Assembly (NCBI RefSeq): GCF_028476545.1
Contig: NW_026731779.1
Location: forward strand, 310,001 to 374,000
Source of the DNA: Physella acuta
Taxonomy: Eukaryota; Mollusca; Gastropoda; Physidae
Direction of reading: 5' to 3'
DNA: 64,000 bases
A program made the translations under genes and the position numbers. The notes beneath the pieces are model-generated. The model searched no databases, was not told the DNA's origin, and worked only from the letters and a program-made list of their open reading frames with translations. Positions 34,636 to 47,489 of this stretch are shown here, one piece after another. How positions within the stretch are numbered: the stretch's first letter is position 1; each line of letters starts with the position of its first letter.

Positions 34636-36639
34636 CATGGATTTTAAACAAGGTCTAGGTAAGTTAAGTGCTTTATAAATTATTAGCTATATTCATTTTA
34701 TTTATAATAAACTGCTGCTTTAAACTATTTGCATTTTAGTGTCCACTTATCGGTAATTGCTACACGCTTAAAAAAACATTTACCAAAAAATTATCTAGAC
34801 CTTTTTAAAAGTTCTTTGTATTTAATTTACGATTACCAAAATAAAAAAGGAATGCACAATTAAATCAAAAAGATGTTTAAAAGAGTGATAGAATTTAATT
34901 TGTATTCGTGAATTTTATTAATTACTAACATCGACCGATTAAACTATCAACATATTGTCGATATTTTAAGCCGCTTGTCGGCCATTTTTTTTTTTTTGCC
35001 TTCTCGTAATGTTGGATTCAACTATTATATTACGCAGGGTTAACAGCATACTTTCAATTTATTGTAGCATTGTTTATTTTGTTTTTCCTAGTTTAATAGT
35101 TAACTATTCTATATAATTGCAGTAATTACATTAAATTTTAGAATACTACGATCGTTAATGTTTCTTATCTCTAGGTTTATTGAACTGACGACATTAAAAT
35201 AAAATGTACCCCCCTTCCATATAATAGTTTAACCCAAAATTGTTTCTAGATCTACTTAGATTAGTTAGATTCACTATTGCTTTCATGTTAATATTTATTT
35301 AGTAGTAGAACTATCTAAAGTGTTTACATTTAATATCTAAAAAAGCATTGAGCAGCCTTACTTTTAATATTATTCTATTTACAGAGCAAGATATTAGCAA
35401 AAGAAAGGGGAAACTGAAAGGCCTGGCAAAAATGTGTAAGCACCAACAGGACTACTGAATACTTTTGAAGGAAACCATATGTCAGATGTTAGTATTTTCT
35501 TCACTTTGCTTATTAGTTATAATGATGTAATGTTACATGATTGATATCTAAGTAGGTATAAAGATATACAGACCTACTATATAAGTCAGTATATTGGAAA
35601 TGCTAATTAATTGTTTTTATTCACAGACATTTTCTATACTCTGGACCAATGGAAAGATCCCTTACTAGTTTCCATAATTTGATGTGTGCTGCCAGTTCAC
35701 AATAATTTATTACAATGCTACTCCAAACCTTGAAGAAGAAGACTAACTCAACCAAGATATTGACTATTAATTACAATGCTACCCAACCTCATAGAGAACT
35801 TTCCCAATCAGGATATTGACCTGTCTTTTTGAACCTGCTCTAAGATTTCTGATAATTGTATAAGTTAGGACCTAGACATTTCCAGAAGTTGACATTGATT
35901 AATAACTAACTAGAAGAAATAAATTTACTGATAACAAGTAAATTTAGGCTAAGCATGTCATGATTAGGGAGCAGAGTAACAAAACTAGATGAACATCACA
36001 AAGCTAACAGTTAGGATCATTTATAAAGAATTTTAGTTTAATTAGTTATCTTACTTCATCAGTGTTTAAAAGGCATGAAATTTCTTCTTAGTAAGTATAT
36101 AAGTAAAGTAATAGTATAGGTATTTAATTTTTTATAACAAAGTAATGCTAACATGTTTCCTACACAATTTATATTACTTTCTTAAAAGTAAGGACACTTT
36201 TTGCAAGATGTTAGGTAATGAAAATTCTTGATTTTAGGCATTAAGGAAGGATGCTTTATATTGTTTTGCAGAATGATTATTTTATGTTTCTGTGTTTATT
36301 ATATATTAAGAACATCATGTGCTTTAAGATGGTGTAAAATTTATTAAGATACCTTACTTTGATATTTTTTAATCATTTTTTGAAAAAGGGTGAAATTTCT
36401 ATTTTTTATAAACTGACCTTGCAGAATCTGGTCTCGCTAATTACTTTCTTTATTAATTCTTTACCTGCTTATTTCATATTAACATGCTTTGAATTTCCTT
36501 TCTTAGAACATTAATATTATCAATGTGGCTTAATTAGTTTATTTTATATGATTTTTTAAAAATGACTGTAAATTGACTTTTTGTCTCCCTTTTCGTACTT
36601 TTGTAAAATTGTGCTTTGGCTCATTTTTAAGTGAATAAA
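34636..36639 (+). ncRNA. Candidate spliced transcript with a tiny ORF (micropeptide or lncRNA)
   Basis: ATTACCATGG is a strong Kozak context. The ORF MDFKQGL runs to a donor TCTAG|GTAAGT near 34657. A good acceptor TTCTATTTACAG (35384) opens a second exon that continues in frame as EQDISKRKGKLKGLAKM. It may end at a stop after CKHQQDY, or splice at GTAAGC near 35437 to a third acceptor TTTTTATTCACAG (35626), continuing YIFYTLDQW to a stop. About 1 kb of AT-rich sequence follows to an AATAAA at 36634-36639. I do not recognise the peptide. The three in-phase junctions are suggestive, but such short exons can arise by chance. Confidence 0.25.
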
Positions 36640-36644
36640 TTTTC

Positions 36645-37400
36645 CATTTATATCTGTCTGACAACCTTGAAAAAAATTGGGTTTGCTATTTGTATTACTG
36701 GCTGTGTGTGCAAGAAATTTGTGAGTTCTAACTTAGTTATTTTAGAAGTTAGTAGGGGTCTCAAATAGACCCTTTACTGCTCGATAAGCGAACACATTTT
36801 TCGAGTTTTAAAAAATTCATAACTTTTTTAAAAATGGACATACATCAATAAATTTGGTGTTTCTGTTCTGATGAAAGCAATCCCTATCAGGTGGAAGTGT
36901 TAAATTTTATTTAATTTCATTATGAAAATTTCATTTAGAATACCTACTTTAATAATTATTTATCAGATCACATTCAATATAGGCATATAATAATATTTTT
37001 AAAGAAGCAGATTATAAAGTAGATTTTGTCAAATTTAGTGTTAGTGCGTCTGTATCAAGAATATAGAATAGGAACCCTTTTCTCTTTAGTCTATTTGAAC
37101 ACGATTCTATATTAATGTGTTGGTCTATATTTTTTCCTTCTTAAAATATATTATTTTATTACCTTGACAAAAAACAAATCACTATTTTTATGTAGGTCTG
37201 AGTGTATGCGAGAATATCTTTCATAAAGACTTTTTTAAGCATGGCCCAACACAAAAATTAGTAACGTTTAGCTACCCCCCCCCCCTATCGTCACATTATT
37301 TAACATATCTAGGAAACACTCCTACATTACTATATATCACATACATACGGCCTTGAGTTAGTTTCTCCAACTGTCTATCGTGGTAACCCATCTTTTTTGT
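36645..37400. other. AT-rich spacer, no gene seen
   Basis: No ORFs of note. A C run lies at 37275-37286. Confidence 0.4.
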
Positions 37401-37435
37401 TCACGTATCTCCAATAGTCACCTGCAGTATCAGAG

Positions 37436-37725
37436 GTAACTCATCTTTCTTGTGCTAGTTTCACCAACGGTTCCCAGTGGTAACCCACCTTTCTTGTGCT
37501 AGTTTCACCAACGGTTCCCAGAGGTAACCCATCTTTCTTGTGGTAGTTTCACCAACGGTTCCCAGAGGTAACCCACCTTTCTTGTGCTAGTTTCACCAAC
37601 GGTTCCCAGAGGTAACCCACCTTTCTTGTGCTAGTTTCACCAACGGTTCCCAGAGGTATCCCATCTTTCTTGTGCTAGTTTCCCCAACGGTTCCCAGAGG
37701 TAACCCATCTTTCTTGTGAAGTGGC
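37436..37725. repeat. 44-bp tandem repeat, about 6-7 copies
   Basis: Unit GGTTCCCAGAGGTAACCCAC followed by CTTTCTTGTGCTAGTTTCAC and CAAC. A diverged first unit lies near 37390-37435. Minus-strand ORFs through it are repeat artefacts. Confidence 0.9.
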
Positions 37726-37854
37726 ATTAAGCCAGTAACTATCCAAAATGCAGTGGCGTATGTGGGATAGTTCAATTTGCCCACCAGAGCCGGCGTTAGG
37801 GGGTGGCAAACGGGGCGGCCGCCAAAGCGCCCGCGCCTGAAGGGGTCCGCGCAT

Positions 37855-38197
37855 CAGCGTCACACGTCGTCACAAAAAGCCAGACCCCCCCCCCCCTAAA
37901 TGACGTCACACTTCAGCCTACAACCCCCTCAAAATTGCTGTTGCATTTTTCTTAAAACATGGATTTTTTTCCAAATCTTGTCAACATAGGATATTTTGAT
38001 CAATTCCTATTACAATTTATTAAAACCGTTTTCTAAAACGCGAAATAACGGCTAAAACTCGTTTTCTAACATTGCTTTTTTATAATACAAAAGCGTAAAG
38101 TCACATCATCTGAACCCCCCCTCCCCCTCATCACACACCGTCACAAATTTACGGACCCCCCCCCCTTACGGATGTGACGTCATTTATGGACGACCCC
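37855..38197 (-). mobile_element. GTCGTCCATAAATGACGTCA-type MITE, minus orientation, truncated
   Basis: Ends TGACGTCATTTATGGACGAC at 38197. The interior (TTTATTAAAACCGTTTTCTA, ACGCGAAATAACGGC, TCACACACCGTCACAAA) is the reverse complement of the full copy at 52769-53169. The left terminus is lost. Two C runs correspond to the G runs of the other copy. Confidence 0.8.
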
Positions 38198-38309
38198 AAT
38201 ATCTTTGTCTAGATGAACTCTGTCTAGAACAGTGGTTCTTAACCTGGGTTCGATCGAACCACAGAGGGTTCGGTGAGAGTCTCGGGGGTTTAGCGGAGGG
38301 CAAGACACA

Positions 38310-38393
38310 CAGTGTTTTTTTCAGACTTTTTCTTTTGGGGGATGGGCGGCACCACCCCCTCCCCCGGAGAGATACCTGAAAAAAAAAACGCTG
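38310..38393. mobile_element. Short family G MITE nested in the 38230-38730 element
   Basis: Starts CAGTGTTTTTTTCAGAC and ends GATACCTGAAAAAAAAAACG then CTG. GACACA-type sequence lies on both sides, consistent with a target duplication blurred by the (AC) tract. At 84 bp it is an internally deleted copy. Confidence 0.7.
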
Positions 38394-38468
38394 GACACAC
38401 ACCCGATTCATATGATTTGCGATCTTTAATTGTCAGTGCGGACTATTAAAGAAGGGTTCGGTGCATGC

Positions 38469-38667
38469 CAGAGGCGTAGGGGGGGGGGGGGGAGCGGAGG
38501 GTACATATGTCCCCGGGCGCCGACCATAGGGGGCGCCAAAATGGGTTGGAAAAAAATTAAAAGCTCATTTTAGCTGCAGTTTTGCATTATAAATCTAAAA
38601 AATATATGGGGGGGGGGCTAAATTTAAAGTTTGTCCCCGGGCGCCGGGAATGGTCGCTACGCCTCTG
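38469..38667. mobile_element. GGCGTAG-family hAT MITE nested in the 38230-38730 element
   Basis: Starts CAGAGGCGTAGG and ends GGTCGCTACGCCTCTG. The flanks GTGCATGC and GTACATTC agree at 6 of 8 positions. Shares GTCCCCGGGCGCCGACC and GCGCCAAAATGGGTTGGAA with the 22103 copy. Confidence 0.85.
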
Positions 38668-38899
38668 GTACATTCGCATATGAAACTGATGGGGTTCGAT
38701 CGATACCTGCATAAAGGTTAAGAACCACTGGTATTGAAGATCTATGTCCCCGATGCATTTCAACATTAAGTCCATCGTGGATTCATATGATCACCACGTG
38801 ATACAAATTACTTATCTCAGAAAAATTCTGAGCCCAGTCAGCAACAACGTGTAGACTCAATAAAAACGAATTTATTGTTCTTGGTATCCTTGCTCTAAC

Positions 38900-39092
38900 C
38901 AGAGTTTCTTCCAGGCATCTCTTCGGGGGGGGGGGGGGGGAACGAAATGAAATTTATATAATTTATATAGAAAATATATACTTTTAACAGTGTCCGCCCC
39001 CCCCCCCCCCCCCCGAAGAAAGTTTACCGCCCCCCCCCCCCCACCGAAAATTTCAAGTGCCCCCCGGAGAAAAAAGTCTGGAAGAAACACTG
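38900..39092. mobile_element. G-rich hAT MITE (family G), inverse orientation
   Basis: Starts CAGAGTTTCTTCCAGGCATC and ends AGTCTGGAAGAAACACTG. The flanks GCTCTAAC (38892-38899) and GCGCTAAC (39093-39100) form a 7/8 target duplication. It contains one G run and three C runs. Confidence 0.88.
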
Positions 39093-39100
39093 GCGCTAAC

Positions 39101-40239
39101 CATGTTTAGAACTCTAGCCTTAACTATAATTCTTATGTAAAGCATACCATAGTGTTACCAGCCAAGGGGCAGTAATCAGAATCTGATTTGCTTCCGGGCC
39201 CAGTGAATCCGTAGGCCTAATTGTTAAAATATTCTGTTGCGTTCTTAATCTTGTGAACGATTTTTCATTTTTTTCTTTTTTTTTTTTTTTTGGTGAGATC
39301 TGGGTAGGGTAGTTTTTTTACTTGCACCACGGCAAGTACAACATAAAGCGTCGTGTGATCAAGACCCAATGTGATGATGGTTGTTAGTGCCGCACCGGGT
39401 GACACCCGACCTAGCGACGCCACTTGAATAGTGTGTTAGTGTTGTCTCTCAGGGTCAGCCCCTAACGACACTAAACGTCAGAGGGTGATCATCACAATCT
39501 GTCCCCACTGAGGCACAGTGTTACACGGAATCGGTGCTGGTAAATATATACTAATCTATTGATCTAGTGTGTTGTATTGCCCCATCGTGGAACATACCTA
39601 ATTACTTTGCTACACAACAAAGACAACTCAGGCTCTACTGGCAAGTAAATACATAATTCATGTAGCGTGTAAAAAAAAATGCACGTTAGCATAGGCAGTG
39701 TTAAACCCCGTGATCACGTGATTTCATCAACCCACAGTCAATAACTGTTTCCGTCACGCTTTGGAATGCGCACGAGAGAACCAGGCGAGAACATTTATGG
39801 GGTGTGTCACGTGATAACACGAACCAAAAAACGATAAGTGGATTTTTTGGTCAGTCCACCCCCACCCTTCTCACACGCACCCCCCTCTCTTCGTTCGTTT
39901 TACAACTTTGTTCATTGATTAGTTTAGGTAATAGCTAGGATAACAAGGAGCCTTTTATGAGGCCGTTGAGGCGACGTAAAGCAGCCGCCTAGCATCAGCA
40001 GAAACCAGTGTTGTTCGTGGGAAAAAATTATCTGGCCAATCAATACACAACAGGATTACTAAATTATAGTAAGATTATTATTATAATTGTTACTGTGGGG
40101 TTTTTTTTTTGGGGGGGGGGGGGGGGGCAAAATCCAAGCAACACGTGAAAAGTTAGTCTATGAATAAGACACATTAAAATTTTTTTTTTTTGCAAATAAG
40201 AGTGTGTTGTGGGTTGGGGTATAATACACATCATCATTG
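39101..40239. other. Unassigned region
   Basis: No exon recognised. GCCGCACCGGGTGACACCCG near 39391 is a short palindromic phrase. CACGTGA boxes lie at 39714 and 39806. A T run followed by an 18-base G run lies at 40093-40127. Confidence 0.35.
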
Positions 40240-40380
40240 CTCCTTTTCGTTCCTTGCGGAGTGTAGGGCATATGTCACAGCTTTCCATTCTCTGCGGTCT
40301 CCTGCCACTCTTTTCAGCTGTTCCCAAATCCTTTCCTATTCTGTCAGTCTTTCCCAGCACGCTACGCCACCATGTCTTCG
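40240..40380 (-). mobile_element. Possible LINE C-terminal tail fragment
   Basis: On the minus strand one frame reads ERIWEQLKRVAGDRREWKAV and then TYALHSARNEKEQ before a stop. This resembles the C-terminal tail of non-LTR retrotransposon ORF2 proteins, which typically end in a D-R-x-x-W-R/K motif. A stop lies just upstream, so only a remnant remains. The overlapping longer ORF is in another frame. Confidence 0.4.
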
Positions 40381-41164
40381 GGAGTTAATAACATAAGTCA
40401 ATTTATTCATAAGGCTTATATATCGGATATAAAAGTAAACAAAATGTAGGCTATGCCTCTATATAGTATAGCACAATGAATAATCACTATTATAATGTAG
40501 ACACATACACATTGTTTAATGACATATTTAGAACAGATGTAATGGGTGTCATTTAAAAAACCTAATCACATTACAATGAGGTTTATATTGGTAACTGCCT
40601 GTACTTATAACGCAGAATTATAACATCAAACAAAAGGTGCATTTATTAGGATCAGCGGGCCGCATGCGACCCCCGAACGGGCTTGATCCTAGGCTTGCTC
40701 CAGGCTGCGAACCGCTGGTCGACTTGTGTAGCTCTTCTGTGTTAAAGGGTAACGAAGTAATCCAAACCTGCCAAGGCGCCGACAAAGGTAGCCGATAACA
40801 TAATTGTTGCATTTTAAATAAGGCGGCACGTAGAAGGTTAATCCTAAACATGTTTATTTAATTGCAGCCTAATGACGCCGTTTTAATAAACGTAAAGGCT
40901 TTAGAAAAAAAAAAACAAGAATTTTTTTTCCAAGTTTTTTTAGTTGGAGGTGTGCGGAAAAAGATGGCTTGGATATGGGATCAGGTACAATTTTCTGCGT
41001 TCGATTCTTTTTACATGCGTTACCCCATTTAAATGGATAATAACAAGCCGTCAAGTGTATGTAAAAAAAAAGCCTAGCCCGTCCCTAAGAAAAATGTAAG
41101 CCACCCTCTAGTGTAAGTCTTACACTTTGAATTGTAAAAAATAGCCGCTACAAATAAAGCTCAT

Positions 41165-41260
41165 GTTCGAACCTAGAGGTCCACTGGACATATAAAGTAG
41201 AGGTCAGCTATTTCTGTGATCTTTGGCATATAAAGGGATAGTGTGGTCAGTTCTGTGATA
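41165..41260 (-). mobile_element. SINE family A, tail fragment
   Basis: GAACCTAGAGGTCCACTGGA, CATATAAAGTAGAGGTCAGC and GGGATAGTGTGGTCAG match the SINE A tail in minus orientation. Confidence 0.5.
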
Positions 41261-41284
41261 CGAGTACATCTACAAACAGGAAAC

Positions 41285-41870
41285 AAAACAATATATCCAA
41301 GTCCTTAGAAATACAACAGCGACGACAATCCAAAGAAATACAACAGCCACAAAGGCAAATGCATAAAAATACAACAATAAAGATGATTCCATAGAAACAC
41401 GCAACAACAACAAAGATTTTTCCATAGAAACACACAACAGCAACAAAGATAATTTCAGAGAAACACAACAATAACAAAGACAATTCCATAACAACACAAC
41501 AGCAACAACAACTCCTTAGCAACACAACAACAATAACTACAATTCCACAGAAGCGCAAAAAGCAACAAAGTCCATTCCTTAGAAACACAGACACCAACGA
41601 AAACCAATTCCATAGCAACCCAACAGCAACAACGAAGACAATTCCTTAGCAACACAACAGCATCAACGAAGACAATTCCTTAGCAACACAACAACAATAA
41701 CGAAGACAATTCCTTAGCAACCCAACAGCAACAACGAAGACAATTCCTTAGCAACACAACAGCAACAACGAAGACAATTCCTTAACAACACAACAGCAAC
41801 AACGAAGACAATTCCTTAGCAACACCAGAGCAACAACGAAGACAATTACTTAGCAACACAACAGCAACAC
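41285..41870. repeat. About 33-36-bp minisatellite, degenerate then regular
   Basis: The right part (41630-41870) is a regular array of CAACGAAGACAATTCCTTAG followed by CAACACAACAGCAA. The left part is a diverged version with ACAACAACAAAGAT and CATAGAAACAC variants. The Leu/Cys/Val-rich minus-strand ORFs here are artefacts. Confidence 0.85.
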
Positions 41871-42368
41871 AGACAGATCTGAGAGGGCGTGAAATGTTAA
41901 TACTGGCAGCGGCTCGTCACTGGCAAAGACAACTAACCGGAAGTGCCAGGATCAATGCAATTATTCCGTTGATCGGATTGTATAGTCGGAGATTTCTGCT
42001 TGATAAGGCCTTGTGTTAAGTGGGTGTCACAATTTCATTCAGCTAAAATTGACAATTTATATTTGAGACAGTTTTGATTACATTCCATACCCGTAGTTTA
42101 AAAGGTGCTTTTGTGAATCAACAATGTGAAAGAAATTGTAGTTCTAAGCACAGCAAGTTTTGAATGTTGTATTTATATAACACCAAAGTATGACTTTTTA
42201 AACAACTACTACGCTTTTGAACATTGAATTTTATTTTATTACCCTACCTGTTCATAGTTTCTTTGACTTAACTTAAAATCTAGTTGAAAAACAGGTATGA
42301 GTACTTGCTGACGAGTAGATATAAAGAAAACGTAAACAAGAGGTCTGAGCAGTTGTATTGGTGCAGCC

Positions 42369-44232
<1,864 letters not shown>

Positions 44233-44508
44233 GTGCAGCCGTATGTTGTATTAGTGCAAGTTTTTAAAAGTATGTCGCTTGTGTTTTACCCCAATTTGTT
44301 ACCATTACAAACGGCATTTCAAGTACCCCATCCCTCGCCACATCATATTCCCGTACTGTAAAAATATGCTCAAAGCATTCGGCTTAAACAAAGGTACTGT
44401 TTTATCACGGTAGTCACAGAGTAGGCTAATGTATGTTGTATTGTAAGGCAGTTTACTGTAGTAAGTTAATGCGAGGCTACGCATCTTGGCACAGGGAAGT
44501 CCTGTGGA

Positions 44509-44632
<124 letters not shown>

Positions 44633-44711
44633 TCTAGTTCCCGTCACTATAAAGTAAAAAACACTTTTGTCTCAGTTAAGAACAATCGAGAAGCCTTACA
44701 TCAAGTTCAAG

Positions 44712-44960
44712 TGGGACAGAGTAGCCTAGCTAGGAGAACGGTAGTTTGCTAACCCGAACGTCTCCAGTTTGAATCCGAGTTCAGGGCCAGAACGTCCCTG
44801 AGTCCACCCAGCTGTAATGAGTACCTAACCCACGTTATGGAAAGTAAAGGCGAACGGGTCATAGTGCTGAACACACTATCCCTCCATATGCCGAGGTTAA
44901 GAAACATATGAACTCTACTTTACCTGCCCAATGGATCGCTAGGTCTAAAAAGGATTTTTT
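44712..44960 (+). mobile_element. SINE family A, near full length, plus orientation
   Basis: The head GGGACAGAGTAGCCTAGC with a CCAGTTTGAATCCGAG B-box region is followed by CCTGAGTCCACCCAGCTG, GGTACTCATTACAG-complement features, CATATGAACTCTACTTTACC and GCCCAATGGATCGCTAGG. This is the best plus-strand reference copy for the family in the window. Confidence 0.82.
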
Positions 44961-46228
44961 AATACCAAGTTAGAAAGGAAAAATAAATGGGTAACCTAGA
45001 GGTATTCATTATTTAACATTAATCCAACTACTCTAAAAAGAAAAAAAAATGACCCCCCCCCCCCTTAACACACACACCAGAATTGAAATCCAATCACTGC
45101 TGTGGTGAGATAATCTTTTGTTTTCTCCTTGCGTCAGTGAGATGGGTAGCTATAATACGATCGTGTTATTGTAATTTGTCATCATCATCACCATTCCCAT
45201 GGGGCCCCCGTGTTTAGCATAGGAACACAACATGGAATTAACACCCCTACACTGTCGTACTTAGTCGCGCCCACACGTGTGTTGTTACCCCCACGTACTC
45301 ACTGCCGCCCCCACCTGTCCATGCGATGTCAATCTCGCGTGTCCTTGAGGCGTGACGCCAACAAAACACAGCCAACGCGACAGCCGCAAAAACAGGCAAC
45401 TTGCTTAAGACTGCCGAGATAATTAGTTAGCGCGGGAAATCGATATCTCCAACAAGCGACATTAGCATACAAATGAATTATTCGTGTAAAGTTAATACTT
45501 TTGGCAGAACGGGGCGCGGAGACGCTAAGCCGCCCATTAAAATCAGTTTGTTTTAAATTTAAATTTATCTTGCGAAAAATAAATGTGTTGAAAAACGAAG
45601 AAATCTTAACAGGTCCTGTTTTTTAAATATTACCCTTTGTTTTTACTTCAACTTGAAGAAAAACCAAACAAGTCTAAATACTTTTAATAAAAAAACAACC
45701 ATTCATTTTTAACACACACAAAAATACTTGTGTTACTTCAAGTTTTATAAAAACGAAAAAAAAAAGAAACGAAAGAAAAACAACTGATGTTTAGGCAGTA
45801 GGGGGTTATCGTTATTGCCAGCTTTTATAATCAGACAAGCGCCAACTTCAATGCTTTTGTTTTCCTTTTGTAAACCCAATAATGTTGTGTTTCAATTAAG
45901 AAAAAAATACAAATGGTTCTAATTTAATCAGATTAGTGTACCAGAATAGTTAAGTAAAGAGAAATATGCTCGATTTATCTTTTTTAGTCTTGATATTATA
46001 TCCTTTTGAATATTTAAAAAATTCAAATCTGTCATAATAAATAGCTGTATTTTTCGCGGTTTCTTCCCGGCAGTATTAAGTGCCTCCACCTGAAAAAAAA
46101 ACACTCTGAAAGAAACTGTTTACAGGATATGAAAAGCCACCGCTATAAATAAACAGACAACAACAAAACAAACATCCTATTTGTTAGAAAAAAGTTTTAG
46201 AAGCTACTACAATAACATTGGTAATAAT
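44961..46228. other. No gene seen; GC-richer patch at 45.2-45.55 kb
   Basis: The patch 45200-45550 is CpG-richer and repeat-free compared with its surroundings, including AACGGGGCGCGGAGACGC. A 70-codon ORF at 45210-45422 has no recognisable motif. The rest is AT-rich with a C run at 45052-45064. Confidence 0.3.
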
Positions 46229-46439
46229 CAGTGCTTTTTTTTGTGTTGTAAAAATGAATAGGTGCCGGTACTCGATGCAATCTTATTTCGCGCAATAAAA
46301 AAAATCAATTTTAACAAATTAATAATATAACAAATTAATAATAAACGTTAAAATACAAAAAAATCATAATTTATTCCCCACATTGAAAAAGGTGCCGATA
46401 AGCCGCACCGGTGCGTACCGTCACAAAAAAAAAGCACTG
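46229..46439. mobile_element. hAT MITE, CAGTGCTTTTTTTTGTG termini
   Basis: Perfect inverted termini CAGTGCTTTTTTTTGTG and CACAAAAAAAAAGCACTG. The flanks GTAATAAT (46221-46228) and GTAGTAAT (46440-46447) form a 7/8 duplication. GGTGCCGGTAC and GGTGCCGATAAGCCGCACCG lie inside. Confidence 0.88.
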
Positions 46440-46510
46440 GTAGTAATAATAACAATAATAACAAAATATAGAAATAGTACGAGCCCTAATAATCTATAAT
46501 AATAGTTTCG

Positions 46511-46517
46511 CTGTCTG

Positions 46518-46552
<35 letters not shown>

Positions 46553-46556
46553 GTCT
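46511..46556. repeat. (CTAT)n microsatellite
   Basis: About ten CTAT units bounded by CTGT on both sides. Confidence 0.95.
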
Positions 46557-46904
46557 GACAAGAACGCTCTAGAGAAAAGACAAGCAATTTAAAAACATGC
46601 ATAGTAATTCGAAAAACGAAGTATGACGTCGACACATTTAGCGCACAGAGTAGAAAATAATCTCAAACCCAGAGAGTGCACACAGTTATATGACGTCATT
46701 GATTATCGAGTAAACAAAGGCAATTTGGTCTAATCTAAGTGGTTTGCGTGAAGAGTTTCTTGCATACAATTCTTCGGGTAGGGGCGAAGCCCCACCCCCC
46801 GCGTAAGAACGTCTGAGCCCCTCCCCCTCCCCAACTCAAAAGAAATTTCCTCATCGATACTCTATAATAAAATTAATGTGTCTAATCTAAAAAGTGGTTT
46901 TCTT

Positions 46905-47415
46905 GCAATGGGACGGTAGACATGTTTTTTTTTTGGGGGGGGGGGGGGGGGGGTGGAGGGGTGGGGGGGGGTGGTGTGTGTGGGGGGGGGGGGGGTGTGG
47001 GGGGGGGTGTGTGTGGGGGTGGTGTGTGGGGGTGGGGGTGGGGGGTGGGTTGGTTTCAGTGTTTCTTTCAGACTTTTTCCTCCCCGGAGAGGGGTGGGGG
47101 GTACTTGAAATTTTCGGGGGCGGGGGTAGAATTTTCTGGGAGGGGGCGGACACTGGAAAAAGTATATAATTATATTTCGTTGAATGGGACGGTAGACGTG
47201 GTTTTTTTTTGGGGGGGGGGGGGCGTGGAGGGGGGGGTTGGAGGGGTGGGGGGGTGGGGGTGGGGGGGCGGTGTGTGGAGGGGGTGGTGTGTGTGGGGGG
47301 TGGGGGTGGGGGGTGGGGATGGTGTGTGGGGGTGGGGGTGGTGTGTGGTGGGGGGTGGGGGTGGTGTCTGGGGGTCGGGGGGGGGATGGGGGTGGTGTGT
47401 GGGGGGTGGGTTGGT
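46905..47415. repeat. Extremely G-rich block, two-part, with a MITE half-copy between
   Basis: Two blocks, 46935-47050 and 47210-47410, are almost pure G with GTGT and GGGT spacers. Each is preceded by nearly the same leader (AATGGGACGGTAGAC, then TTTTTTTT and G). Between them lies a left half of a family G MITE (47057-47168, CAGTGTTTCTTTCAGAC). This is likely a segment duplication followed by slippage. The block has strong G-quadruplex potential. Gly/Val/Trp and Pro/His ORFs on both strands are composition artefacts. Confidence 0.9.
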
Positions 47416-47489
47416 TTTAGTTTAGAGAAAAGAGACAGCACTATCAGCCTAGCGCCCGTTGTACCCTTCCTCAACGGGCCATTTATCTA

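Larger units (their letters stand above)
38230..38730. mobile_element. hAT MITE with two other MITEs nested inside
   Basis: The outer element starts CAGTGGTTCTTAACCTGGG and ends AGGTTAAGAACCACTG, a widespread hAT terminus. The flanks GTCTAGAA and GTATTGAA agree at 6 of 8 positions. Its body (GGTTCGATCGAACC, GAGAGTCTCGG) is interrupted at 38310-38393 by a G-rich family G MITE and at 38469-38667 by a GGCGTAG-family MITE. Confidence 0.85.

Noticed and set aside
41247-41655. Hydrophobic Cys/Val/Leu-rich minus-strand ORFs that look like membrane proteins
   Set aside because: They are the complement of a CAACAA/GAAGAC-type minisatellite. Three frames are open together and no start context or splice link exists.
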